Shown in pieces: positions 10,851 to 19,593 of a stretch of DNA of 64,000 nucleotides (positions within the stretch are counted from its first letter, which is position 1; each line of letters opens with the position of its first letter). Below the pieces are notes generated by a model that had not been told where the DNA came from, did no database searches, and saw nothing but the letters and a program-made list of their open reading frames with translations. The translations under genes were made by a program, and so were the position numbers. Origin of the DNA: Chloroflexota bacterium (GTDB taxonomy: Bacteria > Chloroflexota > Dehalococcoidia > Lucifugimonadales > UBA3495); contig JAPPCX010000054.1 in assembly GCA_028875655.1 (NCBI GenBank), positions 1-64,000 of the forward strand, given 5' to 3'.

Positions 10851-11093
10851 CTAACGGGCGAAGTAGAGACGATTGGTGCGGACGTACTCGCGCATATTGG
10901 CGGGCACGGTGAACTCATCAAATATGGCGGAAACCGGGCACACAGCCACACAATAAGCGCAGTCAATACAGTCATCGGGGTTGATGTAGTACATCGGAGC
11001 GTCGTCGTCGGAATGGATGCAGTCCACGGGGCAAACGTCAACGCAAGAGGCGTCTTTGACTCCCTCGCAAGGCTGTGTGATCACGAATGCCAT
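10851..11093 (-). CDS. Ferredoxin of the 7Fe/8Fe (FdxA-like) type
   Basis: An 80-residue electron carrier. The first cluster motif, CEGVKDASCVDVCPVDC, has the C-x7-C-x3-CP spacing seen in [3Fe-4S]/[4Fe-4S] ferredoxins. The second, CIDCAYCVAVCP, is a normal [4Fe-4S] motif. A C-terminal tail after the second cluster is also typical of FdxA. It probably passes electrons to or from a partner outside this locus; a direct link to the adjacent cyclodeaminase-like protein is only suggested by position. Confidence 0.92.
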   Translation of the reverse strand: MAFVITQPCEGVKDASCVDVCPVDCIHSDDDAPMYYINPDDCIDCAYCVAVCPVSAIFDEFTVPANMREYVRTNRLYFAR

Positions 11094-11231
11094 CAGATTA
11101 CCTCGGCATACGGGCGAATAATCGCGGCAATTTCGGGCGCCGGTTGCCCAACCGACGCGAACCGTGAGTAGCCCGTTAGTAAGCCGTATTCTGCGGTTTG
11201 TTCCGATATTTTGTCAAGGCATACGGACACT

Positions 11232-11307
11232 ATATCGCTATCGCCGAAAGCGATATGGGAGTTACTTCCACATTGCATTATCCATTATTCTGATATATTA
11301 TATCGCT
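11232..11307. promoter_or_regulatory. Candidate LysR operator, three copies of an 8-bp half-site
   Basis: ATATCGCT (11232-11239) and AGCGATAT (11249-11256) form a perfect inverted repeat with a nine-base gap. A third ATATCGCT lies at 11300-11307, next to the near-palindrome GATATATTATATC. The cluster falls in the divergent region between the ferredoxin gene and the LysR gene, the usual place for LysR recognition and activation sites. Confidence 0.6.
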
Positions 11308-11357
11308 CAATCGCACGGATTTGCCCGCAACAGGTTGATACAAAAGGTGGACCGCTC

Positions 11358-12317
11358 ATGGAACTGCGAGAGATCATCAGTTTTTACCACGTAGCCCGCC
11401 TGCGCAGCGTATCCAAGGCTGCTCGCAAGCTGGAACTTGGGCAGCCGACGGTTACCACCCACTTGCGGAAACTGGAGGGCGAATTCGGCATCACCCTGTT
11501 CGACCGCATCAAGAGGCCGATTCAACTCACGTCCGAGGGTTCCCTGTTCTATGAACTGGTCACGCCCATCGTAGAGTCCATTGACACTTTGAAAACTCAG
11601 ATGGACTACTCTGAAGGACGCGGCTCATTCGTGGTGGGCGCTTACCCCGACATCGTTTCTTACCATCTGCCCCGCCCGATACGGCAGTTCCGCTCCCGAT
11701 ACCCCGACGTTCGCATGAGGCTGGTGGCCCGTTCCTACGCCAACCTAATTCAACTGGTCAAGTCCGGCGAGGTTGACCTGGCGCTGTGTTCCGCTCCTCC
11801 AACGGATGACCCGTCCCTGGAATTTTCCGAGCTGTTTGACTACAACGTGGTGCTCATCACCGAGCCGAGCCACGAGTTGTTACAGCGCGACCCCGTCGCC
11901 ATTGAAGACATGGCCAAGTTCCCCTTGATTTTGAACAGCCCGGAGAGCCTGAGCCGGCGGCGCGTGGAACAGAAACTCCGTGAGCGCAGCGTCAACTACG
12001 ACGTGGTGCTTGAAATGGACAACACCGAGATGATCAAGCGGTATGTCGCCATCGGCATGGGCATCGCCATCGTCAGCGACTTCACCCTGCATCCGGAAGA
12101 CCACGACCGGCTGGCCGTGGTGCGCCTGGACCACCTCTTTCCGTCGGCGAACATCGGGGTCTGCACCCTGCGTGGCAAGTTCCACGGACGGGGCGTGCGC
12201 AACTTCATCAACACCTTGGCCGAGAACCTGTCGGGATTCCACGCCGACCTGTGGGACTGGGACGTCGATCACGGCGGCGAGCCGCGAACCGAGAGCATCG
12301 CCGTCGCCACGCAGTGA
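11358..12317 (+). CDS. LysR-family transcriptional regulator
   Basis: The N-terminal winged helix-turn-helix is clear (ISFYHVARLRSVSKAARKLELG, PTVTTHLRKLEGEFG, LFDR). It is followed by a two-lobed periplasmic-binding-like effector domain (GAYPDIVSYHLP, LVKSGEVDLALC). I take the ATG at 11358, preceded by AAAGGTGG, giving 319 residues. The 49 extra residues of the ORF track are unlike any LysR N-terminus and cross the operator region. The effector is unknown. By position it may regulate the divergent ferredoxin and cyclodeaminase-like genes and itself. Confidence 0.93.
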   Translation: MELREIISFYHVARLRSVSKAARKLELGQPTVTTHLRKLEGEFGITLFDRIKRPIQLTSEGSLFYELVTPIVESIDTLKTQMDYSEGRGSFVVGAYPDIVSYHLPRPIRQFRSRYPDVRMRLVARSYANLIQLVKSGEVDLALCSAPPTDDPSLEFSELFDYNVVLITEPSHELLQRDPVAIEDMAKFPLILNSPESLSRRRVEQKLRERSVNYDVVLEMDNTEMIKRYVAIGMGIAIVSDFTLHPEDHDRLAVVRLDHLFPSANIGVCTLRGKFHGRGVRNFINTLAENLSGFHADLWDWDVDHGGEPRTESIAVATQ

Positions 12318-12318
12318 A

Positions 12319-13065
12319 TCATGATATCCGCGCCAGGAACTCGCCGGCCCCTCTCGCCACCCAAGCGTTCCAGGACGTCATCAGGAACCGGGCTCCTTTG
12401 TCAACATACGCGGCCACGTTGTCGTCGTTAACCAGCGTGCCCGCCGTGCGCCCTGCGTTGACGATACGGGCGATGGCATCGTCAATGGAGGCCTGGACTT
12501 CCGGGTGGCCCACGTTGCCGATGTGCCCCATGGTTTGTGACAGGTCGGTGGGAGCGACGAAGAACACGTCGATGTCGTCCACCTTGAGGATTTCGTCCAG
12601 GTTGTCCAGCGCCGTCACTTCCTCAATGAGGACGACGACCATGGTCTGGTCATTGGCCTTATGCACGTAGTCAGGCACACCGAAAGACTGCCGGCCGCCG
12701 AACATCCCGCGATAGCCCAAGGGGGCGAACTTGGCCGCGCCGGCGGCGGCTTCCGCCTCTTCCCGGGTGTTCACGTGGGGCAGCACCACGCCCATGGAGC
12801 CACGGTCCAGCGTGCGCGTGATGAGTCCCGCGTCGTTGGCGTTGCAGCGGGTGATGGACGCCATGCCCCACAGGTCGCAAGCCCGGGTCATGTCGCCGAG
12901 AGTTTCCCAGTCCACCGGGCCGTGCTCGCACTCCATCCACACCGAATCGAAACCCACGGGGCCCAGAAAGTCGATGATCTCGCTGCTCATAAGGCCGGAG
13001 ATGCAGGTTGCGGGTTCGCCTCGCTGCAACTTTTCTTTCACCGGGTTGGGACGTATCGCTGGCAC
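12319..13065 (-). CDS. HpcH/HpaI-family aldolase (class II, metal dependent)
   Basis: A 248-residue TIM-barrel enzyme of the 2,4-dihydroxyheptanedioate / 2-keto-3-deoxysugar aldolase family, which split 2-oxo-3-deoxy acids to pyruvate or related keto acids plus an aldehyde. Family motifs are VWMECEHGPVDWE, GSMGVVLPHVNTREEAE, PLGYRGMFGG and FFVAPTDLSQTMG. The GTG start at 13065 has AGGAGG seven bases upstream, a strong site. A second family member lies at 30.9 kb. The exact substrate is not predictable here. Confidence 0.88.
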   Translation of the reverse strand: MPAIRPNPVKEKLQRGEPATCISGLMSSEIIDFLGPVGFDSVWMECEHGPVDWETLGDMTRACDLWGMASITRCNANDAGLITRTLDRGSMGVVLPHVNTREEAEAAAGAAKFAPLGYRGMFGGRQSFGVPDYVHKANDQTMVVVLIEEVTALDNLDEILKVDDIDVFFVAPTDLSQTMGHIGNVGHPEVQASIDDAIARIVNAGRTAGTLVNDDNVAAYVDKGARFLMTSWNAWVARGAGEFLARIS

Positions 13066-13147
13066 GGTCGGGCCTCCTGTTCGCGGGAGTCTGTCTCAAA
13101 TTTCGGCGCAGTATAACAGCAACTACCGCTTGGCCTCGTATCCACTC

Positions 13148-13182
13148 TGTCATTGCGAGGAGCGACGCGACGCGGCAATCCC
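13148..13182. repeat. Dispersed repeat CATTGCGAGGAGCGACGCGACG...GGCAATCCC
   Basis: An imperfect palindromic element ending one base from the cbiH stop codon. Sequences of this type are widespread short interspersed repeats in bacterial genomes. Only this copy is seen in the window. Confidence 0.55.
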
Positions 13183-13183
13183 G

Positions 13184-13942
13184 TTATTGTTTGGCTTCGT
13201 AGCCCCGGGGCGTCACCATCCTGCCGTTGTGGACGTAGGTGTTGGAATTGCCGATGACCACGGTAGTGAACATATCGACACCTAGCTTTTCCCCATCTAG
13301 TCCGCCCAGATCCGCCAGCGAAACGGCCTGCTCGGGCCGAAAGGCGTGCCTCACGATGCCCACCGGCGTATCGGGGTTGCGGTGCTCCAGGTAAATCTCG
13401 CGAGCCTCTTGCAACTGACTCACACGCCGCTGGCTGCGCGGGTTGTAAAGGACGGTAACGAAATCACCGGTCGCGGCAGCTTCCAGGCGTCGCCGTATCT
13501 GCTCCCAGGGCGTGAGCAGGTTGCTTAGGCTGATGGCGCAGAAATCCTGCATCAACGGGGATCCCAGCAGCGCCGCCGCCGACTGCAAGGCTGAAACGCC
13601 CGGCAACGTTTCCACCGCCGGATACTGTCCGTCCCACTGCCGGTCGGTCAGGACGCGAAACACTGGCCCGGCCATCCCATAAATGCCGGCGTCGCCGGAT
13701 GACACCACGGCGACGGTCTTACCGGAATACGCGATGTCCACGGCCAGGGCGGCCCGTTCCAGCTCCTGGCCCAATTCCATGGAGTGGCTGACCTTGCCCG
13801 CCACCTCGCCAGCTATCTGCTCTATGTAATAGTGGTAGCCGACCAACTCGTCACTGTCCACGATGGCGGCGGCGGCGGCCGGCGTCAGATGACCGGCATC
13901 GCCGGGTCCCAGACCCACCAGGTAGAGTTTGCCTGTGTTCAT
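13184..13942 (-). CDS. cbiH: (Cobalt-)precorrin-3B C17-methyltransferase
   Basis: SAM-dependent enzyme that methylates C17 during ring contraction to the corrin. The tetrapyrrole methylase fold shows GKLYLVGLGPGDAGHLTP at the N-terminus, VSSGDAGIYGMAG near residue 85 and the FVTVLYNPRSQRR segment typical of CbiH/CobJ. The ORF track begins at a TTG that overlaps cbiG. The ATG at 13942 has GGTGAG six bases upstream and gives the normal N-terminus (252 residues). It is the last gene of the run, after cbiG. CbiH rather than CobJ is chosen because the neighbouring cbiG, cbiD and cbiX belong to the anaerobic route. Confidence 0.9.
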   Translation of the reverse strand: MNTGKLYLVGLGPGDAGHLTPAAAAAIVDSDELVGYHYYIEQIAGEVAGKVSHSMELGQELERAALAVDIAYSGKTVAVVSSGDAGIYGMAGPVFRVLTDRQWDGQYPAVETLPGVSALQSAAALLGSPLMQDFCAISLSNLLTPWEQIRRRLEAAATGDFVTVLYNPRSQRRVSQLQEAREIYLEHRNPDTPVGIVRHAFRPEQAVSLADLGGLDGEKLGVDMFTTVVIGNSNTYVHNGRMVTPRGYEAKQ

Positions 13943-13956
13943 ATTCGACTCACCAG

Positions 13957-15084
13957 TCAACTTGACCGTTTGGGGACGCGCGCCACGGCCACGGTAGCGC
14001 GGTCCGACTTGGTGCGCGGCGCCACCAGCCCATCCGCTCCGGCCGCCAGCATCGCCGCCGGTTCGGAAACGCCGAACACGCCGAGCAGATCCTGCGCCGC
14101 CGACGGCGTGGGACGGTTCAACTCCCCGCCGGTTTCCAAGTCAATGGCTCGGCTACCCACGACGTTCAATTCCTCGGCGGTATAAATCGCCAGCGGAACG
14201 CCCAGGGATTCCGATAGAGCGATGATCCCCAGTTCGTCCGCTTTGATGTCGGCCGTGGCGATTCTGGCTATGCTGGACATGGCTAGGCCGTGCGCTTGCA
14301 ACGTGCTTTCCAGTAATTCACGCAGATGCTCGGCGGCAACGCCCCGGCGACATCCCATGCCAGCAACCAGCGTAGGCGGTCGGTACACGACCAGTGGATG
14401 ATCGACCTCGACCGGCAACAGCCGGTCCGACACTATCAGCGTAGCAGCGTATTCGTCAGCCACCGCCTCGGCAAGGCTGTTCACCTCAACTATGCTGTCA
14501 GACTTTGAAGACTCTTCCGGCCACGCTACGCCGCAGTCAGGATCCAGCCACAGCGCCACGGGCTCGCCGTTCACGACGGCGGCCGCGGCTCGGGTCAGAT
14601 CGGTTGAAGAGGCGTCAATTCGCCAGCCCTGCGCTTTGCCCACCAGGTCAATGGCGGTGACGTTCAGCGCGTCGGACGCTGACGTGATGACGGGTTGCGC
14701 CCCAATCGCCTCGGCAACCTGCCGGGCCAGTTCGTCGCCGCCGCCAACGTGGCCGGACAGGACGCTGATGGCATAACGGCCGCCATCATCCACGCATACC
14801 ACGGCAGCGTCTCGCTTTTTGCCGGCAAACACAGGCGCCAGCAGGCGGACGGCAGCGCCGACGGGCAGGAATACGATCAGCGCGTCACGGTTCACAAAAA
14901 GGTTCTGCAATACCGGACGCAACGGAAGGTCGTAATACCGCGCGTTGTCATCCTCGCCGGCGACGAGTTTCCGCTCCAGATGCAGTTCCGCGTCAGGTAC
15001 TGCTGATGTCAAACGCCGGGCCAGCGCAGCGCCGGGTTTAGACACGGCGACAATCGCCGTTTTCGTGCTATAAGCGGACGACAC
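13957..15084 (-). CDS. cbiG: Cobalt-precorrin-5A hydrolase
   Basis: Opens the delta-lactone of cobalt-precorrin-5A and releases acetaldehyde in the anaerobic B12 pathway. It shows the CbiG N-terminal region, the central SGHVGGGDELARQVA segment and a C-terminal domain starting VAGMGCRRGVAAEHL. The 375-residue length is normal. A 12-base gap separates it from cbiF upstream, and it abuts cbiH downstream. Its presence marks the oxygen-independent, early-cobalt route. Confidence 0.92.
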   Translation of the reverse strand: MSSAYSTKTAIVAVSKPGAALARRLTSAVPDAELHLERKLVAGEDDNARYYDLPLRPVLQNLFVNRDALIVFLPVGAAVRLLAPVFAGKKRDAAVVCVDDGGRYAISVLSGHVGGGDELARQVAEAIGAQPVITSASDALNVTAIDLVGKAQGWRIDASSTDLTRAAAAVVNGEPVALWLDPDCGVAWPEESSKSDSIVEVNSLAEAVADEYAATLIVSDRLLPVEVDHPLVVYRPPTLVAGMGCRRGVAAEHLRELLESTLQAHGLAMSSIARIATADIKADELGIIALSESLGVPLAIYTAEELNVVGSRAIDLETGGELNRPTPSAAQDLLGVFGVSEPAAMLAAGADGLVAPRTKSDRATVAVARVPKRSS

Positions 15085-15096
15085 GGCTCGTTGCTG

Positions 15097-15996
15097 CTAG
15101 TCGTCGCCGGTGGACGCGGGCGTCGGCGCGGCCGGCTCCGGATGGATCTCGTAGCCGCCGGCGTCATATAGGTCGGCGCGGTCGGCATCGGCGTGGGAGC
15201 CTTGCCCGGCGCGGCGGTACAGGTGGGTGTATTCATCCGAATACAGATGCGAGACCGCGACCTGTTCTTCGGAATCTGGATTGAGCAGTTCGGGATCAAC
15301 CGCCTTGCCCACGATGATCAGGGCTTGCAGGGTGATCTTGGCCTCGCGTACCTTCTCAGCGATGTCCGCCAGCGTGCCGCGTATGATTTTCTCGTCGGGC
15401 CAACCGACGCGATAGGCCACCGCCACCGGTGTGTCGGCACGATAACCGGCTTCCAGCAACTGGTTGGCGATGCGGAACATCCGGGTGACGCTGAGGAAAA
15501 TCGCCAGAGTGCTGTGGTGGCGCGCCAAGTCAACCAGCGCTTCGCCCTCTGGCATCGGTACCCGACCCTCGGCGCGGGTCATGATTACGGTCTGGGAAAC
15601 CTCGGGCACGGTCAGCTCGGCCTTCAGCACAGCAGCGGCGGCGAAAACCGCGCTGACGCCGGGGATGATTTCGTAGTCAACCTGCTCCCGTTCCAGGATC
15701 CGCATCTGTTCCAGCGTCGCGCCATAGAGCGCAGGGTCGCCGCTCTGGATGCGGGCTACGGTTTTGCCTTCGCTCACCGCCCGCAGGGTGACCTCCATGA
15801 TCTCGGGCAGGGCCATCTCCTTGCTGCCGTAAACCTGCGCGCCCGGCTTGGCAAATCCGGCGATTTCGGCCGGCACCAACGAGTCCGCATAGATAATCAC
15901 GTCGGCATCGTCGATGATCCGCTTTGCTTTCAGGGTCAGCAGTTCAGGGTCGCCCGGGCCAGCCCCGATGATGTAAACCTTGCCGTGGTTGTTCAT
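15097..15996 (-). CDS. cbiF: Cobalt-precorrin-4 C11-methyltransferase
   Basis: Methylates C11 of the corrin precursor using SAM. Motifs are KVYIIGAGPGDPELLTLKA, VARIQSGDPALYGA and YEIIPGVSAVFAAAA, followed by the CbiF-type VSQTVIMTRAEGR. It has 299 residues, about 45 more than usual: the C-terminal ~50 residues are polar and end in an Ala-Pro-Thr-rich tail. GGAGGGACACCAC before the ATG is a strong ribosome binding site. It lies between cbiL and cbiG. Confidence 0.93.
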   Translation of the reverse strand: MNNHGKVYIIGAGPGDPELLTLKAKRIIDDADVIIYADSLVPAEIAGFAKPGAQVYGSKEMALPEIMEVTLRAVSEGKTVARIQSGDPALYGATLEQMRILEREQVDYEIIPGVSAVFAAAAVLKAELTVPEVSQTVIMTRAEGRVPMPEGEALVDLARHHSTLAIFLSVTRMFRIANQLLEAGYRADTPVAVAYRVGWPDEKIIRGTLADIAEKVREAKITLQALIIVGKAVDPELLNPDSEEQVAVSHLYSDEYTHLYRRAGQGSHADADRADLYDAGGYEIHPEPAAPTPASTGDD

Positions 15997-16025
15997 GTGG
16001 TGTCCCTCCGGGGCGCTCTCTCCGG

Positions 16026-16742
16026 CTAGCGCCGGATGATGAGCAGAGAGAAGTAGTCTAGGTCTTCGGCGGACAGTTCCTGAATGTTGCGCACCACTCG
16101 CTCGCGTTCGGTGGTGGCGCGGCGCACGTAGATGGTGCGGCCGGCCAACCCCAACCGCTCCAGGTTGGCCAGGGCGTCCAGCAGCGTGCGGTTGACCTTC
16201 ATCAGCACGATGGTGTCGTACAGGGCGATGGCCTCGCGCAGGTCGTCAATGCCGTACACCGCCGGCAGGATGGCGAGACGCTGGCCGTGATGCACCAGCG
16301 GAGCCGCCGCCGATGCCGCCGCCGCCATCACCGACGACACGCCGGGAACTACCTCCACCGGCAGGTGCGGGTATTCTTCCTGGATGGTCTCCAGCACGTA
16401 GGCGAAGGTGCTGTACAGCATGGGGTCGCCTTCAGTGATGAAGGCCACGTCCTTGCCCGCCTCCAGATGAGCGGCCAGGTCGCGGGCAGCGTTGCGCCAG
16501 ACTTCGCCGGCGGCCTCTTCGTCGTTGGTGGGGAACTTGGCCCGCACCACTTCCTGACGGCTCTCGTCGATAATGTTCTTGACGATGCTGTAGGCGTAGC
16601 TTTCGGCGCTGATCCCGGCTTGCGGCACCCAGATTACCGGCGCCGCCAGCAACACGCGCTGCGCCTTGACGGTCAGCAACTCCGGGTCGCCCGGCCCCAC
16701 GCCGACGCCATAAAGTCGTCCGGGGTTGGAGGCGGTTGTCAT
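16026..16742 (-). CDS. cbiL: (Cobalt-)precorrin-2 C20-methyltransferase
   Basis: Adds the C20 methyl group to precorrin-2, the first step after cobalt insertion. It has the methylase motifs RLYGVGVGPGDPELLTVKA, FITEGDPMLYSTFAYV and VEVVPGVSSVMAAAA. The ATG at 16742 overlaps the cbiT stop (ATGA) and gives 238 residues. The GTG four codons earlier in the ORF track is less likely. Confidence 0.92.
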   Translation of the reverse strand: MTTASNPGRLYGVGVGPGDPELLTVKAQRVLLAAPVIWVPQAGISAESYAYSIVKNIIDESRQEVVRAKFPTNDEEAAGEVWRNAARDLAAHLEAGKDVAFITEGDPMLYSTFAYVLETIQEEYPHLPVEVVPGVSSVMAAAASAAAPLVHHGQRLAILPAVYGIDDLREAIALYDTIVLMKVNRTLLDALANLERLGLAGRTIYVRRATTERERVVRNIQELSAEDLDYFSLLIIRR

Positions 16743-17368
16743 TTCTGCCCCCACACTACAAAAACTGGGTTCATGGCTTCCAATCGCAGGGTTTCATCCG
16801 GTAGCTCGCGTCCCCTTGACGCCGCAACCATGGTCAACTGCGGCGACATCGACGCCTGTTTCATTGCTTGATACGTTGCGTTGGCCCGTTCCATGGCCGC
16901 GAAATTGGCGACCACCCGGCCTCCGGGCCGCAGCCGGTCAACCACCTCAGCGATGATCTGCGGCATTGCAATCCCGCCGCCGCCGATGAACACCGAGTCG
17001 GGATCGGGCAGTTCTCGCAATATCTCCGGGGCGGCGCCGATGGTTATGTTGACTCGTCCATCGCCGTAGCGAGCTACATTGCTCTCCAGCAGTCCGGCGC
17101 TCTCCACGTCCTTGTCCACCGCGTAAACCTGCCCACGGTACGCGATCCTGGCCGCCTCAACCGCGACCGAACCTGTGCCGGCACCGATGTCCCACACGAT
17201 GCTGTCGAGCCGCAAACCGAGCGCATATAGGCTCACCGCGCGCACTTCGGACTTGGTAATCTGGCCCCGTACCGGCCGGCGCTGCTCAAATGCGTCGTCG
17301 GCGAGTCCCAACGGACGCTCCCGACCGGGGTCGCCCTCCACAAGGACGGTTGGCGCTGCTCCCACCAT
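16739..17368 (-). CDS. cbiT: Cobalt-precorrin-6B C15-methyltransferase (decarboxylating)
   Basis: SAM-dependent enzyme acting on C15 with loss of the C12 acetate carboxyl. It shows the CbiT opening GQITKSEVRAVSLYALGLR, the class I SAM motif VWDIGAGTGSVAVEAAR and GAAPEILRELPDPDSVFIGGGG. The start is uncertain: the GTG at 17410 overlaps cbiD by 38 bases, while the ATG at 17368 lies just after the cbiD stop and gives 209 residues, close to the family length. There is no fused CbiE domain and no separate cbiE in the window. Confidence 0.9.
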   Translation of the reverse strand: MVGAAPTVLVEGDPGRERPLGLADDAFEQRRPVRGQITKSEVRAVSLYALGLRLDSIVWDIGAGTGSVAVEAARIAYRGQVYAVDKDVESAGLLESNVARYGDGRVNITIGAAPEILRELPDPDSVFIGGGGIAMPQIIAEVVDRLRPGGRVVANFAAMERANATYQAMKQASMSPQLTMVAASRGRELPDETLRLEAMNPVFVVWGQK

Positions 17369-17372
17369 CGAA

Positions 17373-18608
17373 TCAGCTTTCAACATTGGCCGCCACAGTC
17401 GCTGGGTCACGCATGGGAATGCCGTCCGCCGAGGTGCTGGCAGAACCCAGCAGGTTGCCCTCGAAATCGAAACACAGAGCGTCCACTACAATAGCGTCGC
17501 CATCATCGCCCAGGTACTTTCGCGCCTGTTGACACACCAGTTGGCACATCACCGGAAACACCTCCATCACCCCATGTTCCTGTGCGAGTTCCTGGAAGTG
17601 CCGGCCGCTGGCGGCGTTCCGCATTTCTTCTTGCAGTTCCGGCGACGCTCCACATTGCCCGGCAAGCTCGGCCAGGAAACCGCAGTCCACCTGGTTGCCG
17701 GCCACATGGGTTACGAAATAGCCCATGGCCATCTTAGAGAACTTGCCCACCATGCCCACGTGGGCCACCCGCTTGATACCCTTGCTCACGCACCGCTTCA
17801 TGGACGGGCCGGAGAATATGCCGGCTTCGACGTAGGCCATATCAGGCAGATCCAAGAGCTCACGCGTGTACTGTTCGCTGCGGGTGCCGGTGGAGAGAAC
17901 GAGGTGGTCCAGTCCGTTAGTCGCCGCGACGTCGATGGCAAGGTGGACGCTGGCTCGCCACGCCGCAGTGCTGAACGGCTGCACAATGCCGGTGCTGCCC
18001 AAGATGCTGATGCCGTTGAGCACGCCGAGTCGCGCGTTGGTGGTCTCCTTGGCAATCTCCTCTCCGTTGGGTACCGAAATGCGCGCCCGCACGCCGGTGT
18101 CCGCCGGCCAGCCACATTCTTCCAGCCCTTCGGCGACGGCGTCAGCCATCATCCGACGGGGCACGCGAGTTACCGCCGGCTCCCCAACCTCAATGCCCGT
18201 GCCGGGGCGAGTTACAGTGCCCACGCCGGGGCCGCCGGTGATCTGCAACCCCTTGATGCCGTCGGGCAGCCGCCAGACCCCGACGACGATCTCTGCCCCG
18301 TGGGTAACGTCCGGGTCGTCGCCGCCGTCCTTGATGACCGAGCAACGGACTCCCTCAGAGGGTTCCATCGCCCAACTGTTGTGTACCTTCAGCGTCGCGT
18401 AGCCGCGTCCGCCCGGCAGCGGGACCGATACCTCACCCGGCGCATGGCCCGACAGCATCAGGACTACCGCCGCTTTCGCGGCAGCCGCAGCGGTGGTGCC
18501 GGTGGTGTACCCGGTACGCATACCGCGCGGGTCCCGCTTGGTGGGGCGGGAGTAGTCGCTTTCGGGGCGCACCGATGCACTGACGTTATTTTCCGGTTCG
18601 GATGACAT
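17373..18608 (-). CDS. cbiD: Cobalt-precorrin-5B C1-methyltransferase
   Basis: Methylates C1 in the anaerobic corrin pathway. The hallmark is RTGYTTGTTAAAAAKAA near residue 31, followed by GGDDPDVTHGAEI and STGIVQPFSTAAWRASV. Its 411 residues are slightly long because of a polar N-terminal extension. Codons run into cbiT downstream. A 92-base gap upstream separates it from cbiX and holds no feature I can name. Confidence 0.94.
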   Translation of the reverse strand: MSSEPENNVSASVRPESDYSRPTKRDPRGMRTGYTTGTTAAAAAKAAVVLMLSGHAPGEVSVPLPGGRGYATLKVHNSWAMEPSEGVRCSVIKDGGDDPDVTHGAEIVVGVWRLPDGIKGLQITGGPGVGTVTRPGTGIEVGEPAVTRVPRRMMADAVAEGLEECGWPADTGVRARISVPNGEEIAKETTNARLGVLNGISILGSTGIVQPFSTAAWRASVHLAIDVAATNGLDHLVLSTGTRSEQYTRELLDLPDMAYVEAGIFSGPSMKRCVSKGIKRVAHVGMVGKFSKMAMGYFVTHVAGNQVDCGFLAELAGQCGASPELQEEMRNAASGRHFQELAQEHGVMEVFPVMCQLVCQQARKYLGDDGDAIVVDALCFDFEGNLLGSASTSADGIPMRDPATVAANVES

Positions 18609-18700
18609 ATTTGATCTGCGGATTCGGCCTACTCCGGTATCTATGATTGTAACCCATCATCGCGATCGACGTTGACGGGATCGTTGTCTCACACACCGTG

Positions 18701-19588
18701 TCAGCCGGCGGCCTGCGCTTCTCGCACCCGGTCGCTGGCGACCTGCACCAGCCGGTCATCCACACCCAAGGGCGGCGCCACCGACATGGGAATATCGGGA
18801 TAGGCTTGCTGCAACTTGTTCATCGTACCCAGCACGTTGCGCTGCAATATCAGGCCCGGAAAGAACAGGTACGGCGCGCAGATGATGCTGCCTACCCCGC
18901 GTTGGTCAACCAGTTCGGCGGCGGCGGATTCCATGGTCGGATCGCCGTAGTGCGATTGCGCTACTGAAACGGCGTACTTTTCGCCCAGGTCACGCTCAAC
19001 CCAGCTGCCCAGTTCCTTGAGCCACAGGCAGTCGTCATAGCGCGTTTGCGTGCCTGCCTTTACCAGTATGATGCCGGTGGGTCGGCTGTCATCCGGGGGC
19101 GTCACGTATTCCGGAAGCGTGGCAATGCGGTCCTGCACCAGGTCGGCAATGCGGATATCCGCCCCGAGGCCCTGTGCCAGCCGCAATTCGACGCCCGGCG
19201 TTTCAGCCGCGATTTCCTCCAGCACTTCGTCCATTTCCAGGGTGGCGTGCTTGCCGTTGCCCAGCAGATACGGCGCGATGACCACGCGACTGACGCCGGA
19301 TTCGGCCAGTATCGAGACGGCTTCGGGGGGATGGGGCGGCAGAAACTCCAGGCACGATACGATCACCTGCTCGGCGTCGCCAGCCAACGATTCTGCCAGC
19401 CGCTCGCCGGCCTGCCGCAATCCTACGGGCGTGTTGGGACACCCCAAACACCAGGCGGGGAACCTCGCGCCGTCGGCGGCCCAGGCGCAGGAACATTCGT
19501 CACGGCTGGCTCCGCGCTGGCTGCCGTGGCACAGCAGCACCACACCCCAACCGCCGGAGGTGCCGTTTTCGAGGCTTTCGGCAGCCAT
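18701..19588 (-). CDS. cbiX: Sirohydrochlorin cobaltochelatase, two-domain, with Cys-rich insertion
   Basis: Inserts cobalt into sirohydrochlorin at the start of the anaerobic B12 route. Two CbiX/SirB repeats are visible: one opens VVLLCHGSQRGA (metal-site His) and the second includes SQSHYGDP-like and ICAPYLFFPG segments. Just after the first His a short insertion carries four cysteines, CSC...CLGC, which could bind an Fe-S cluster or zinc. That is inference. The ATG at 19588 is chosen because AGAGGAG lies eight bases upstream; the GTG at 19597 would leave no spacing. It follows cbiC with a very short gap. Confidence 0.87.
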   Translation of the reverse strand: MAAESLENGTSGGWGVVLLCHGSQRGASRDECSCAWAADGARFPAWCLGCPNTPVGLRQAGERLAESLAGDAEQVIVSCLEFLPPHPPEAVSILAESGVSRVVIAPYLLGNGKHATLEMDEVLEEIAAETPGVELRLAQGLGADIRIADLVQDRIATLPEYVTPPDDSRPTGIILVKAGTQTRYDDCLWLKELGSWVERDLGEKYAVSVAQSHYGDPTMESAAAELVDQRGVGSIICAPYLFFPGLILQRNVLGTMNKLQQAYPDIPMSVAPPLGVDDRLVQVASDRVREAQAAG

Positions 19589-19593
19589 ATACG

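Noticed and set aside
17175-18605. 476-residue plus-strand ORF opposite cbiD/cbiT
   Set aside because: Antisense shadow; the minus strand has unmistakable CbiD and CbiT motifs.
18609-18700. Cobalamin riboswitch near the cbi genes
   Set aside because: The gaps in the run are at most ~90 bases and show no B12-box-like segment.
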